A stretch of 64,000 nucleotides of DNA, from assembly GCF_004345855.1 (NCBI RefSeq), contig NZ_SLXN01000001.1:868001-932000 (forward strand). Reading direction: 5' to 3'. Positions within the stretch are counted from its first letter, which is position 1; each line of letters starts with the position of its first letter. The position numbers were made by a program, and so were the translations under genes. The DNA is from Sphingomonas sp. BK235. Its GTDB lineage: Bacteria; Pseudomonadota; Alphaproteobacteria; Sphingomonadales; Sphingomonadaceae. The notes below the pieces were generated by a model. That model worked only from the letters and a program-made list of their open reading frames with translations. It did not search any database and was not told the DNA's origin. Positions 8,574-20,147 of this stretch are shown in pieces.

Positions 8574-9824
8574 ATGTTGCTGTCGCGCTACGAGAGCATG
8601 ATCGCGCGGCGGTATCTGCTGCCCGGTCGCGGTGAGCGGTTCATCGTCCTGGTCGCGGGCTTCTCGCTCGGCGCGGTGATGCTCGGCGTCGCCGCTCTGG
8701 TCATCGTGATGAGCGTGATGAACGGCTTTCGCGCCGAGTTGTTCGACAAGATCGTCGGGCTCAACGGCCATGCCGTGATCCAGGGCTACAACGGACGGCT
8801 GCCCGACTGGCGCCGCGCGCTCACCGAGGCGAAGGCCACCCCCGGTGTCACCAGCGCGATCCCGATGATCGAGCAGCCATTGTTCGTCACGTACAACGGC
8901 CGCGCCGAGGGCATCATCCTGCGCGGCATGCGGCCCGAGGACATCCGCGCGAACCGGACGATCAACTCCAAGGTGATCGTCGGCAGCCTCGCCAGCGTGA
9001 CGCCGGGCAGCAACAACGTCGCGATCGGCGCGCGGCTGGCGGAGCAGCTCGGCGCGACGATCGGGTCCGAGATCACGTTGATCAACCCGCTCGGCCCCTC
9101 CACACCGTTCGGCACGATGCCGCGCTACGTCAATTACACCGTCGGTGCGATCTTCGAGGTCGGCGTGTACGACTATGACAAGGCCTATGTCGTGATGCCG
9201 CTCGCCGACGCCCAGACGCTGCTGCTGAGCGGCGATAGCGTCGGCATCATCGAGCTGCAGACCAGCGACGCCGATCGCGTCGGCGAGATCCTCGCGCCGC
9301 TCTCGCGCAAGGTGCAGGGCTATGCCGCGGTGGCCGACTGGCGCCGCCTCAACGCCGAGCTGTTCGACGCGCTGGCGGTCGAGCGCGTGGCGATGTTCAC
9401 CGTGCTGTGCATCATCATCCTGGTCGCCGCCTTCAACATCGCCTCGTCGCTGATCATGCTGGTGCGCTCCAAGACGCGCGACATCGCGATCCTGCGTACC
9501 ATGGGCGCGAGCCGCGGCGCGATGCTGCGGATCTTCATCACGGTGGGGACGACGATCGGGGTGCTGGGCACGGTGGCGGGGTTGCTGCTCGGCTTCGGCT
9601 TCCTGTTCATCCGCCAGTCGGTGGTGAACGCGGTGCAGGCGATCACCGGGCAGAACCTGTGGGACCCGTCGATCCGCTACCTTACCGAGCTGCCGTCCAA
9701 GCCCAATCCGGTCGAGATCGTCGCGATCGTGCTGATCACGCTGCTGATGACCTTCCTGGCGACGGTCTATCCCGCGCTCAAGGCGGCGGGCACCGACCCG
9801 GTCGAGGTGCTGCGTTATGAGTGA
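8574..9824 (+). CDS. lolC: Lipoprotein-releasing ABC transporter, permease LolC/LolE
   Basis: 416 aa inner-membrane permease of the Lol system, which extracts mature outer-membrane lipoproteins and hands them to LolA. One N-terminal transmembrane helix (about 21-45, [20 protein letters not shown]) is followed by a large periplasmic domain. Three C-terminal helices follow (near 280-305, 320-350 and 380-400), the FtsX/MacB layout. The conserved coupling region [19 protein letters not shown] is present. Start ATG at 8574 after AGAGGCGGCGGC. Overlaps lolD by 8 bases. Alphaproteobacteria usually have a single permease acting as a homodimer, so LolC versus LolE is only a naming choice. Confidence 0.93.
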   Translation: MLLSRYESMIARRYLLPGRGERFIVLVAGFSLGAVMLGVAALVIVMSVMNGFRAELFDKIVGLNGHAVIQGYNGRLPDWRRALTEAKATPGVTSAIPMIEQPLFVTYNGRAEGIILRGMRPEDIRANRTINSKVIVGSLASVTPGSNNVAIGARLAEQLGATIGSEITLINPLGPSTPFGTMPRYVNYTVGAIFEVGVYDYDKAYVVMPLADAQTLLLSGDSVGIIELQTSDADRVGEILAPLSRKVQGYAAVADWRRLNAELFDALAVERVAMFTVLCIIILVAAFNIASSLIMLVRSKTRDIAILRTMGASRGAMLRIFITVGTTIGVLGTVAGLLLGFGFLFIRQSVVNAVQAITGQNLWDPSIRYLTELPSKPNPVEIVAIVLITLLMTFLATVYPALKAAGTDPVEVLRYE

Positions 9825-10491
9825 GGCGGTCCTCCGGACGAGCGGTTTGGCGCGCAGCTTCACGCAGGGCGGGGCGACCATTCACGTGCTGCGCGGGGTC
9901 GACCTCGCCATCGCGCCGGGCGAGATCGTCGCGCTGCTGGGTCCGTCGGGCTCGGGCAAATCGACCTTGCTCCAGGCGGTGGGTCTGCTCGAGGGCGGGT
10001 TCGCCGGATCGATCCGCATCGGCGGCGTGGAGGCGGCGCAGCTCGACGCCGCCGGGCGCACCGCGATGCGGCGCGACCGGCTCGGCTTCGTCTACCAGTT
10101 CCACCATCTGCTGCCCGACTTCAACGCGATCGAGAATGTCGTGCTGCCCCAGCTGATCCACGGCGCCGAGCGCGCGCCTGCGGAGGAACGCGCCGCCGCG
10201 CTGCTCACCGCGCTCGGCGTCGGTCACCGGCTGACGCATCGCTCGGCGCAGCTCTCGGGCGGCGAGCAGCAGCGAGTCGCGGTGGCGCGCGCGCTCGCCA
10301 ACCGACCCGCTTTGGTGCTGGCCGACGAGCCGACCGGCAACCTCGACGAACATACCGCCGACGTCGTGCTCGCCGAGTTCCTGCGGCTGGTGCGCGGCGA
10401 AGGCTCGGCGGCGCTGGTGGCGACGCACAACGAGCGGCTCGCCGCCAAGATGGACCGCGTCGTGCGGCTGCACGAGGGCACGATCGCGTGA
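9817..10491 (+). CDS. lolD: Lipoprotein-releasing ABC transporter, ATPase LolD
   Basis: 224 aa. Cytoplasmic ATPase that powers LolC. Walker [10 protein letters not shown] (42-50), Q-loop at [18 protein letters not shown] (about 91-108), signature LSGGEQQR (146-153) and Walker [13 protein letters not shown] (166-177) are all intact. Switch histidine in VATHNERLA. The DFNAIENV stretch is characteristic of LolD within the MacB-like ATPases. The start overlaps lolC by 8 bases and the stop overlaps the next gene (GTGA), so one operon of four genes is likely. Confidence 0.95.
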   Translation: MSEAVLRTSGLARSFTQGGATIHVLRGVDLAIAPGEIVALLGPSGSGKSTLLQAVGLLEGGFAGSIRIGGVEAAQLDAAGRTAMRRDRLGFVYQFHHLLPDFNAIENVVLPQLIHGAERAPAEERAAALLTALGVGHRLTHRSAQLSGGEQQRVAVARALANRPALVLADEPTGNLDEHTADVVLAEFLRLVRGEGSAALVATHNERLAAKMDRVVRLHEGTIA

Positions 10492-11078
10492 GCCGCTGGC
10501 GCGAGACGCCGCGGCTGGTCGGCCAGCACGTGGTGCTCCGCCCGCTCACCTCGGAGGACGCGCCCGCGCTCGCCGCGGCGGCGGGGGACGGCGACCTCAC
10601 CAAGCTGTTCTTCGCCAACGTCTCCGGCCTGACCGATCCCGACGCCTTCGTCGCCGGCGCGCTGCGCGAGCGCGACTTCGGCCGCGCGCTGCCGTTCGCG
10701 GTCGAGACGCCCGACGGCCGCGTCGTGGGTCTCACGCGGCTGATGCGGATGAGCGAGGCGCACCGCCGCGTCGAGATCGGCGGCACCTTCTACGCGCGCG
10801 CGGTGCAGCGCACCGGGGTCAACACCGAGGCCAAGCTGCTGCTGCTCGGCCATGCCTTCGACGCGCTCGGCTGCCAGGTGGTGCAGATCCGCACCGATTG
10901 GTTCAACAAGCGCTCTCAGGCCGCGATCGAGCGGCTCGGCGCCAAGCGCGACGGCGTGCTGCGCTCGCACCAATTGTTCAACGGGCGGGTGCGCGACCTG
11001 GTGGTCTATTCGATCATCGCGAGCGAGTGGCCGGGCGTGCGGACCAACATCGAGTTCCTGCTGCGGAGGCACGGATGA
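10488..11078 (+). CDS. GNAT acetyltransferase, RimJ/RimL-like
   Basis: 196 aa. Resembles the RimJ/RimL branch of N-acetyltransferases: LVLRPL-like opening ([15 protein letters not shown], about 14-28), a central strand with [10 protein letters not shown], the acetyl-CoA region [23 protein letters not shown] and the C-terminal [20 protein letters not shown] typical of the family. GTG start at 10488 overlaps the lolD stop (GTGA), and its own stop overlaps the peroxidase start (ATGA). The acceptor is unknown; small molecules or protein N-termini are both possible. Confidence 0.88.
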   Translation: MSRWRETPRLVGQHVVLRPLTSEDAPALAAAAGDGDLTKLFFANVSGLTDPDAFVAGALRERDFGRALPFAVETPDGRVVGLTRLMRMSEAHRRVEIGGTFYARAVQRTGVNTEAKLLLLGHAFDALGCQVVQIRTDWFNKRSQAAIERLGAKRDGVLRSHQLFNGRVRDLVVYSIIASEWPGVRTNIEFLLRRHG

Positions 11079-11554
11079 GCGCGATCACCGACCTGAGCGT
11101 GCGGACCGCCGACGGCGGCGAGCAGTCGCTCGCGGACTATGCCGGCAAGGTGCTGCTGGTGGTCAACACCGCGTCACAATGCGGGTTCACGCCGCAATAT
11201 GCCGGACTGGAAGAGCTTCACCGCGCTTATGCCGAGCGCGGGCTGGCGGTGCTGGCCTTCCCCTGCAACCAGTTCGGTGCGCAGGAGCCGGGCGACGCCG
11301 CCGCGATCGCGACCTTCTGCACCACCCGCTACGACGTGAGCTTCCCGGTCTTCTCCAAGGTCGAGGTCAACGGGGCGGGGGCGGACGCTCTGTTCGAGCG
11401 GCTCAAGCGCGCCGCACCGGGGCTGCTGGGTTCGCGCGCGATCAAGTGGAACTTCACCAAATTCCTGGTCGCGCGCGATGGCGAGACGGTGCGCCGCTAT
11501 GCGCCGACCACCGCGCCCGAGGCGCTGCGGGCCGACATCGAGGCGCTGTTGTAG
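11075..11554 (+). CDS. Glutathione peroxidase family protein (Cys type)
   Basis: 159 aa. Reduces hydroperoxides using glutathione or, more often in bacteria, thioredoxin. Peroxidatic cysteine C36 in NTASQCGFTPQY, the second motif FPCNQFGAQEPG with glutamine Q66, and the KWNFTKFLV motif supply the usual catalytic set. Cysteine rather than selenocysteine at the active site. Last gene of the lolC-lolD-GNAT-gpx run, followed by a long palindrome at 11595-11692 that may end transcription. Confidence 0.94.
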   Translation: MSAITDLSVRTADGGEQSLADYAGKVLLVVNTASQCGFTPQYAGLEELHRAYAERGLAVLAFPCNQFGAQEPGDAAAIATFCTTRYDVSFPVFSKVEVNGAGADALFERLKRAAPGLLGSRAIKWNFTKFLVARDGETVRRYAPTTAPEALRADIEALL

Positions 11555-11594
11555 CGGCGGGTGGCCGCGACTCACTGCCTTCCCGCCACCAACA

Positions 11595-11692
11595 GCGTCA
11601 TCCTGAACTCGTTTCAGGATCCACGGTCCCGCGAGCGCCGCGGCCGCTGAGGACGCGGCACGGTGGATCCTGAAACGAGTTCAGGATGACGC
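11595..11692. repeat. Dispersed palindromic repeat, copy 3 (CCTGA subtype)
   Basis: Perfect 30-base inverted repeat (11595-11624 and 11663-11692; outer ends GCGTCATCCTGA/TCAGGATGACGC, inner end GGATCCAC/GTGGATCC) with a 38-base centre. The same layout as the other copies, but with TCCTGA...TCAGGA in place of TCCCGG...CCGGGA. Lies between the convergent gpx and HdeD-like genes, where it could terminate both. Confidence 0.9.
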
Positions 11693-11742
11693 AAGGCGGA
11701 GAGGCAAGGGAGCCACTCCACCGTCCCTCAACCCGGTCCACC

Positions 11743-12321
11743 TCATTGCTGCACCATCTCCTCCGGCACCGCGAAGGCGCTGGCGCCGCTGCGGTGGTCG
11801 CTCGCCGCGGCGATGGCGGTCACGCCGCCGAACAGGAAGCTGATCCCCAGCACATAGCCCGGCAGCGTCAGCGCCGACCATGGCACCGTCATCAGGATGA
11901 ACAGCGCCAGCAGCAGGTTGATGACCCCCAGAACGATCATCATAGCCCGCCGGCGCTTCATCCGCGTTCCCGCCACGATCTCCAGCACGCCGCGCACGCC
12001 GAGCCATACCGCCACCATCAAGGTCAGCGATACCGCGCCCGTCATCGGCTCGAACACCATGATCGCGCCGACCACGACCGACAGGACACCGAACAGCAGC
12101 GCGTAGATCCGGCTCTCGCTGCCATGGCCGAACACGCCCGCCGCGATCGAGAACACGCCCGAGATGAAGAACAAGGTGCCGATCACCACGGTGGCGGCGT
12201 AGGTCGCCACATAGGGCCAGATGATCGCCGCCACGCCGACCAGCACCGACACCACGCCATAGGCCATGATCCAGCCCCAGCCCGCGCCCATCGCGCGCGA
12301 CGCGCCTCTAACATCGCTCAT
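11743..12321 (-). CDS. HdeD family membrane protein (DUF308)
   Basis: 192 aa, about six hydrophobic helices in three pairs, starting with WIMAYGVVSVLVGVAAIIWP and containing the repeated WP..t/s...l.g....v.G pattern of DUF308. HdeD in Escherichia coli is an inner-membrane protein linked to acid resistance; the role here is unknown. Start at 12321 with a strong AGGAGGAC ribosome site. Divergent from dnaE, which begins 102 bases away. Some family members in sphingomonads are single genes like this one. Confidence 0.88.
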   Translation of the reverse strand: MSDVRGASRAMGAGWGWIMAYGVVSVLVGVAAIIWPYVATYAATVVIGTLFFISGVFSIAAGVFGHGSESRIYALLFGVLSVVVGAIMVFEPMTGAVSLTLMVAVWLGVRGVLEIVAGTRMKRRRAMMIVLGVINLLLALFILMTVPWSALTLPGYVLGISFLFGGVTAIAAASDHRSGASAFAVPEEMVQQ

Positions 12322-12422
12322 GTCCGTCCTCCTGCTGCGCCGGCGAACGGGCCGGCGCGGGCCGGGTTCCGGCGGTCGCGCAGGTGCTGGCCGAATCGGG
12401 TAGGGGAGCTTAGCTAGGAGCG

Positions 12423-15917
<3,495 letters not shown>

Positions 15918-15939
15918 TCGCGCCGGCGTTCCGGCGCGA
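15918..15939. terminator. Hairpin between convergent dnaE and the Mth938-like gene
   Basis: Perfect 9-bp stem TCGCGCCGG/CCGGCGCGA with loop CGTT, starting on the base after the dnaE stop. No T-tract, but the position between converging genes suits a bidirectional terminator. Confidence 0.55.
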
Positions 15940-15961
15940 CGGCCGCGCCGCCGCCGGGGGG

Positions 15962-16348
15962 TCAGTGATCGAGCGGGTAGAGCGCGGCGGCGATCTGCCG
16001 CTCCTCGGCGCGCAGCACGCCCCAGGCGCGCGCCGCGGCGCGGCTGTCCATCGGCTCCACCCCGATGCCGCGCGCGTCGAGCGCGGCGACCAGCGCGCGC
16101 GGTGCGCGGCGCAGCGTCGCGCCCGTACCGAGCAGCAGGAACTCGATTGGCGTGCCCAGCAACGGCGCCAACGCCGCCTCGTCGAGCGCGTCGAGCGGCG
16201 GGGGGGCCCAATTGTCCGCGCGGGTCGCGGTGAGCAGCAGCGCGGGATAGACACCCATCGTGCCGTCGGGCGCGTCGACGCGATAACCGCCGGCGCCGAA
16301 GCCGCGGACGAGCGGCCCCGCTGCCGGCCGCTCGCGTTCCATCCGCAT
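15962..16348 (-). CDS. Mth938-like domain protein (DUF498/DUF598)
   Basis: 128 aa. Resembles the Mth938/NDUFAF3-like family: an opening GPLVRGFGAGGYRVD, then EFLLLGTG (about 70-77) and a C-terminal RAWGVLRAEERQIAAALYPL, matching the family's TARTYNVLxxEGRxVAAALxPL block. In alphaproteobacteria this gene regularly follows secF. NDUFAF3 helps assemble mitochondrial complex I, so a membrane-complex assembly role is possible here, but this is inference. The start ATG shares one base with the secF stop (TGATG), which fixes it against longer frames. Confidence 0.88.
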   Translation of the reverse strand: MRMERERPAAGPLVRGFGAGGYRVDAPDGTMGVYPALLLTATRADNWAPPPLDALDEAALAPLLGTPIEFLLLGTGATLRRAPRALVAALDARGIGVEPMDSRAAARAWGVLRAEERQIAAALYPLDH

Positions 16349-17319
16349 CAGCTGCGCGGCCCGACGCGCTCGGCATTCTCGATGCCGCCGCGCCGCGGCG
16401 CGGTGCCGGCCTCGGGCTCGGCGCGCAGCCCGAGCGAGATCAGCAGCGACGACGACACGTAGATCGACGAATAGGTGCCGACCACGATCCCCAGGATCAT
16501 CGCCGCGGTGAAGCCGCGTAGCACGTGCCCGCCGAGGAACAGCAGCGCGAACAGGGCGAGCAGGATCGTCACCGACGTCATCACCGTGCGCGGCAGCGTC
16601 TCGTTCACCGACAGGTTGATGATCTCGCGCATGTCCATCTTGCGATAGCGGCGCATGTTCTCGCGGATGCGGTCGTCGATCACGATCTTGTCGTTGATCG
16701 AATAGCCAACGATCGTCAGCACCGCGGCGACGATGTTGAGATCGAAGTCGAACTGGGTCAGCGCGAAGAAGCCCACCGTCATCAGCAGATCGTGGACGAT
16801 CGCGACGATGGTCGAGACGCCGAACTGCCATTCGAAGCGGAAGATCGCGAACAGACCGATGCCCAGGATCGCGAGCACCACCGCGAGCACGCCGTGGCGG
16901 ATCAGCTCGTTCGACACCTTGCCCGACACGGTCGAGTAACGGAGGAAGGTGGCGCCGGGGAATTTGGCGGCCAGTGCGGACTCGACCTTGCGCACCGCGG
17001 CATTGGTGGCGCCCTCGTCGCCGCCCTGCTGCACCGGCAGGCGGATCGTCAGCGTGGTGCCGTCGCCGACCGGCTGGAGATTGGCGTCGCCGAGCCGCTG
17101 CGCATCCACCACGGCGCGCACCGCGTCGATCGCGGGCGGCTGCGCGAACCGCTCCTCGATCATCAGCCCGCCCTCGAAGTCGACGCCGTAATTGAGTCCC
17201 TTGTAGACGGTGATCCCGACCGCGAGCACGCTGAGCAACAGCGTCAGCGCGAAGGCGATGCCGCGCAGCTTGACGAAATCGATGTTGGTGTCGTCGGGGA
17301 CGAGCTTGAGCAGTTTCAT
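16348..17319 (-). CDS. secF: Protein translocase subunit SecF
   Basis: 323 aa, six transmembrane helices. Works with SecD to pull preproteins through SecYEG using the proton gradient. Typical opening NIDFVKLRGIAF and first helix (about 20-40), GVDFEGGLMIE (the SecF form of the D-G-G motif, about 49-59), then the first periplasmic domain and five further helices. The family signature GYSINDKIVIDDRIRENMRR is intact. 108 bases after secD. The C-terminal tail (RAEPEAGTAPRRGG) is longer than in Escherichia coli and unstructured. Confidence 0.96.
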   Translation of the reverse strand: MKLLKLVPDDTNIDFVKLRGIAFALTLLLSVLAVGITVYKGLNYGVDFEGGLMIEERFAQPPAIDAVRAVVDAQRLGDANLQPVGDGTTLTIRLPVQQGGDEGATNAAVRKVESALAAKFPGATFLRYSTVSGKVSNELIRHGVLAVVLAILGIGLFAIFRFEWQFGVSTIVAIVHDLLMTVGFFALTQFDFDLNIVAAVLTIVGYSINDKIVIDDRIRENMRRYRKMDMREIINLSVNETLPRTVMTSVTILLALFALLFLGGHVLRGFTAAMILGIVVGTYSSIYVSSSLLISLGLRAEPEAGTAPRRGGIENAERVGPRS

Positions 17320-17427
17320 GTTACCTCGTCACCCCGGCGAGCGCGGGTGTCGTACGCGGGTTCGATGTCCGCCCGGCGCGCGACGGTGCGGCGCCGAGCG
17401 CAGGGGTAGCGGGCGAGCGGGCCGCGA

Positions 17428-19029
17428 TCATATCGTGATCGTCTTCGGCTTGGCGCGACGCAGCCAGCCCGCGACGAGCATGCGGGTGAAGGTCACCGCG
17501 GTGAACACGCTGGTCGCGATGCCGATCAGCAGCACCACCGCGAACCCCTTCACCGGGCCGGAGCCCAGCAGGAACATGATGATGCCCGAGATGGCGTGGG
17601 TCACATTGGCCTCGAAGATCGTGCGGCTGGCCTCCTTATAGCCCAGCTCCACCGCCTGGACGACCCCGCGGCCACGCCGGCGCTCCTCGCGGATCCGCTC
17701 GTTGATCAGCACGTTGGCGTCCACCGCCGTGCCGATCGTCAGCACGAAGCCGGCGATGCCCGGCAGCGTCAGCGTGCCCTTGATCAAAGCCATCACGCCC
17801 AGGATGACGAACACGTTGATGACCACGGCGAGGTTGGCATAGAAGCCGAACCGGCCATAAGTGACGAGCATGAACGCCACCACCAGCGCCACTGCCACCG
17901 CCGAGGCAAGGATGCCCGAGCGGATCGAATCGGCGCCGAGATCGGGGCCGACGGTCGATTCCTCGACGATCTTGAGCGCCACCGGCAATTTGCCCGAGCG
18001 CAGCGCGATGGCGAGCTGGTTGGCGCTGTCGACGGTGAAGCCGCCGTTGATCGCGGCACGCCCGCCGATGATCGGCTCGTTGATATTGGGGGCCGAGATC
18101 ACCTGATTGTCGAGGATGATCGCGAAGGGCTTGCCGACATTCTCCTGCGTCACGCGCGCGAAGCGGCGTCCGCCCTGGCTGTCGAAGGTGATCGACACCT
18201 GCGGCGCGTTGGTCTGCGGCTCGAACTCCTGGCGCGCGTCGGTCAGCATGTCGCCCGACAGGATCGCCTGGCGCTTCACCGCGATCAGCGGCAGCCCGCT
18301 GGGATTGCCCGGATAGGGCAGGATCTGGCTGCCCGCCGGAGCCTGCCCCTTGGCGAGCGACTGCGGGTCGGCGTTGAGGTCGACCAGTTTGAACTCTAGC
18401 TTGGCGGTCTTGCCGATGAGGTCCTTGAGCGCCTGCGGGTTCTGCAGCCCGGGCACCTGGACGACGATGCGGTTGCTGCCCTGGCGGATGATTGTCGGCT
18501 CGCGCGTGCCCAGTTCGTCGATGCGGCGGCGCACCACCTCGGTGGCGTCGCCCATCGCGGTCTCGACCGCCTGTTTGAGCCCGGCCGCGGTGGGGGTCAG
18601 CACGAAGCGGCTGGTGTCCACCACCTGAATGTCCCACTGGCGCTGGCCGGTCATGCCCGCACCGGTGCCGGTGATCTGGAGCAGCCGCTCGCGCGCGGCA
18701 TCGACCTGGCGCGGGTCACGCAGCAGGAAGGACAGCTGGCCGTTGCGGCTGGAGATCTCGCCGATCTCGATCCGCGGCGTCTGGCGGCGCATCTCGGCCT
18801 GGACCTGCTCGCGCATCGCCTCGACGCGCGTGGTCGCGACGTCGTTGGTGTCCGCCTCGAGCAGCAGATAGCTGCCGCCGGCGAGATCGAGGCCGAGGTT
18901 GATGCGCGGCGGCGTCACGCCCCAGCCCTGGGTCACGCGCTCGGGCACGAAGCTAGGGATCGCCAGCGACACCAGCGCGGCGAGCAGGAGCCAGATGCCG
19001 ATCACCTTCCAGCGGGGAAAGTCCAGCAT
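17428..19029 (-). CDS. secD: Protein translocase subunit SecD
   Basis: 533 aa. Partner of SecF. N-terminal helix (about 8-28), the SecD motif GLDLAGGSYLLLEAD (about 45-59), a periplasmic P1 domain with strands up to IGGRAAINGGFTVDSANQLAIALRSGKLP, and five more helices including IAGFVLTIGTAVDANVLINERIREE, the SecD signature with the proton-pathway aspartate. Start at 19029, one base away from the yajC stop, so the two are co-translated. The whole yajC-secD-secF-Mth938 run is on the minus strand. Confidence 0.97.
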   Translation of the reverse strand: MLDFPRWKVIGIWLLLAALVSLAIPSFVPERVTQGWGVTPPRINLGLDLAGGSYLLLEADTNDVATTRVEAMREQVQAEMRRQTPRIEIGEISSRNGQLSFLLRDPRQVDAARERLLQITGTGAGMTGQRQWDIQVVDTSRFVLTPTAAGLKQAVETAMGDATEVVRRRIDELGTREPTIIRQGSNRIVVQVPGLQNPQALKDLIGKTAKLEFKLVDLNADPQSLAKGQAPAGSQILPYPGNPSGLPLIAVKRQAILSGDMLTDARQEFEPQTNAPQVSITFDSQGGRRFARVTQENVGKPFAIILDNQVISAPNINEPIIGGRAAINGGFTVDSANQLAIALRSGKLPVALKIVEESTVGPDLGADSIRSGILASAVAVALVVAFMLVTYGRFGFYANLAVVINVFVILGVMALIKGTLTLPGIAGFVLTIGTAVDANVLINERIREERRRGRGVVQAVELGYKEASRTIFEANVTHAISGIIMFLLGSGPVKGFAVVLLIGIATSVFTAVTFTRMLVAGWLRRAKPKTITI

Positions 19030-19030
19030 C

Positions 19031-19369
19031 TCAGTCGTTCGCCGGCTTGCCGCCGAGCGGCGTCACTTCCGCCAGCGTCGCCTTGACCACGCGGACGCGG
19101 GTGTTGGGCGCCAGTTCGACCTCGACGAAGCCCTCCTCGACCTTGGTCACCCGTCCGACCAGGCCGCCGGCGGTGACGACCGAATCGCCCTTCTTGACCG
19201 CGGCGATCGCGCGCTGGAGCGACTTCATCCGGCTCTGCTGCGGGCGGATCATCAGGAAGTAGAAGACGACGAACACCAGGAGCAGCGGCGCCAGGCTGAT
19301 GAAGCCGGCGAGACCGCCGCCCTGGGCGGCGCCACCGGCCGTCTGCGCATAAGCGGGAGTGATGAACAT
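19031..19369 (-). CDS. yajC: Sec translocon accessory protein YajC
   Basis: 112 aa. Small single-span membrane protein that associates with SecDF. Helix at about 26-43 (LAPLLLVFVVFYFLMIRP), followed by the characteristic RPQQSRMKSLQ and the cytoplasmic strand-rich part GDSVVTAGGLVGRVTKVEEGFVEVEL. The N-terminus (FITPAYAQTAGG) is typical of alphaproteobacterial YajC. First gene of the operon. The 180 bases upstream up to tRNA-Pro should hold its promoter. Confidence 0.96.
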   Translation of the reverse strand: MFITPAYAQTAGGAAQGGGLAGFISLAPLLLVFVVFYFLMIRPQQSRMKSLQRAIAAVKKGDSVVTAGGLVGRVTKVEEGFVEVELAPNTRVRVVKATLAEVTPLGGKPAND

Positions 19370-19550
19370 CGGATTCCGTGCATGACATTGGGGCGGCCGA
19401 AGCCCGGCCGCACGAAGCCGCTGCCGCTATCATCGCCGGCGCGCGGGCGCAACAGAGGCTCGCCCCGCCGCGGCAGGCGGCCGCCGGACAAAGGCGCGCG
19501 GCTAGCCGCTTGCAAAGCCCGGCGACCGCGCGTAGAGGCGCCCCCTCGGT

Positions 19551-19627
19551 CGGGGCGTAGCGCAGCCTGGTAGCGCATCACACTGGGGGTGTGGGGGTCG
19601 CAGGTTCGAATCCTGTCGCCCCGACCA
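19551..19627 (+). tRNA. tRNA-Pro (anticodon GGG)
   Basis: 77 bases including encoded CCA. Acceptor stem CGGGGCG/CGCCCCG, D-arm GCGC-AGCCTGGTA-GCGC, anticodon stem with loop CTGGGGG (anticodon GGG), T-arm GCAGG-TTCGAAT-CCTGT, discriminator A. A GC hairpin (CGGCGGC-GACGCA-GCCGCCG, 19634-19653) directly follows and may terminate it. Confidence 0.97.
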
Positions 19628-20147
19628 ATCGAACGGCGGCGACGCAGCCGCCGCTCTCGTCAGACATTAGCGACGACAAGCGCGCGAGCGGCGCCGCATC
19701 GGCGGTGCGTGCGACGCAATTCGGTCGCGCGTCCACCACTTCTTCTTCGACTGTCCTGCGATACGCGGCTGTTGCCATGGCGCGGGCTGCGATTCGCACC
19801 GCGACGCAGGCAGGGTCGGCGGTGTGACGCGACGGGGCAAAGCGCTCCAACCTACCTCTCCGCGATGCCGCGACCGTCTCGAGCGACGCGAACTGTGCAA
19901 CCGTCGTCCGACACAAGCGCGGGACCCAACATCGCGGCGGTGCGCCTCGCGCCGGTGGCGCGGGCAGGGCGAGGATCGCGCGCTACCGCAGCCACAATCC
20001 CTACCGCCGACATGGATGTTCGGAAGAAATGCTTGCGCGGTTGCAACGCAGATTTGAGCCGCCGCGCGGCGAAAGCGCGTAGACCGGGGCGCAGGGAAGG
20101 TGAGGCGCCCGCGGCGTTCTCGCGCCAGATAAAAAGGGACCATCGCC
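19628..20147. other. Non-coding gap between tRNA-Pro and the TonB receptor
   Basis: About 520 bases. Apart from the small hairpin at 19634-19653 I see no gene. Frames that remain open run antisense through the receptor start or have arginine-rich shadow composition. The receptor's ribosome site (AAAAAGGGACC) is at the right end. Confidence 0.55.

Noticed and set aside
17320..17427. Small gene between secF and secD
   Set aside because: Only 108 bases, no start with ribosome site and no conserved sequence; treated as a spacer within the operon.
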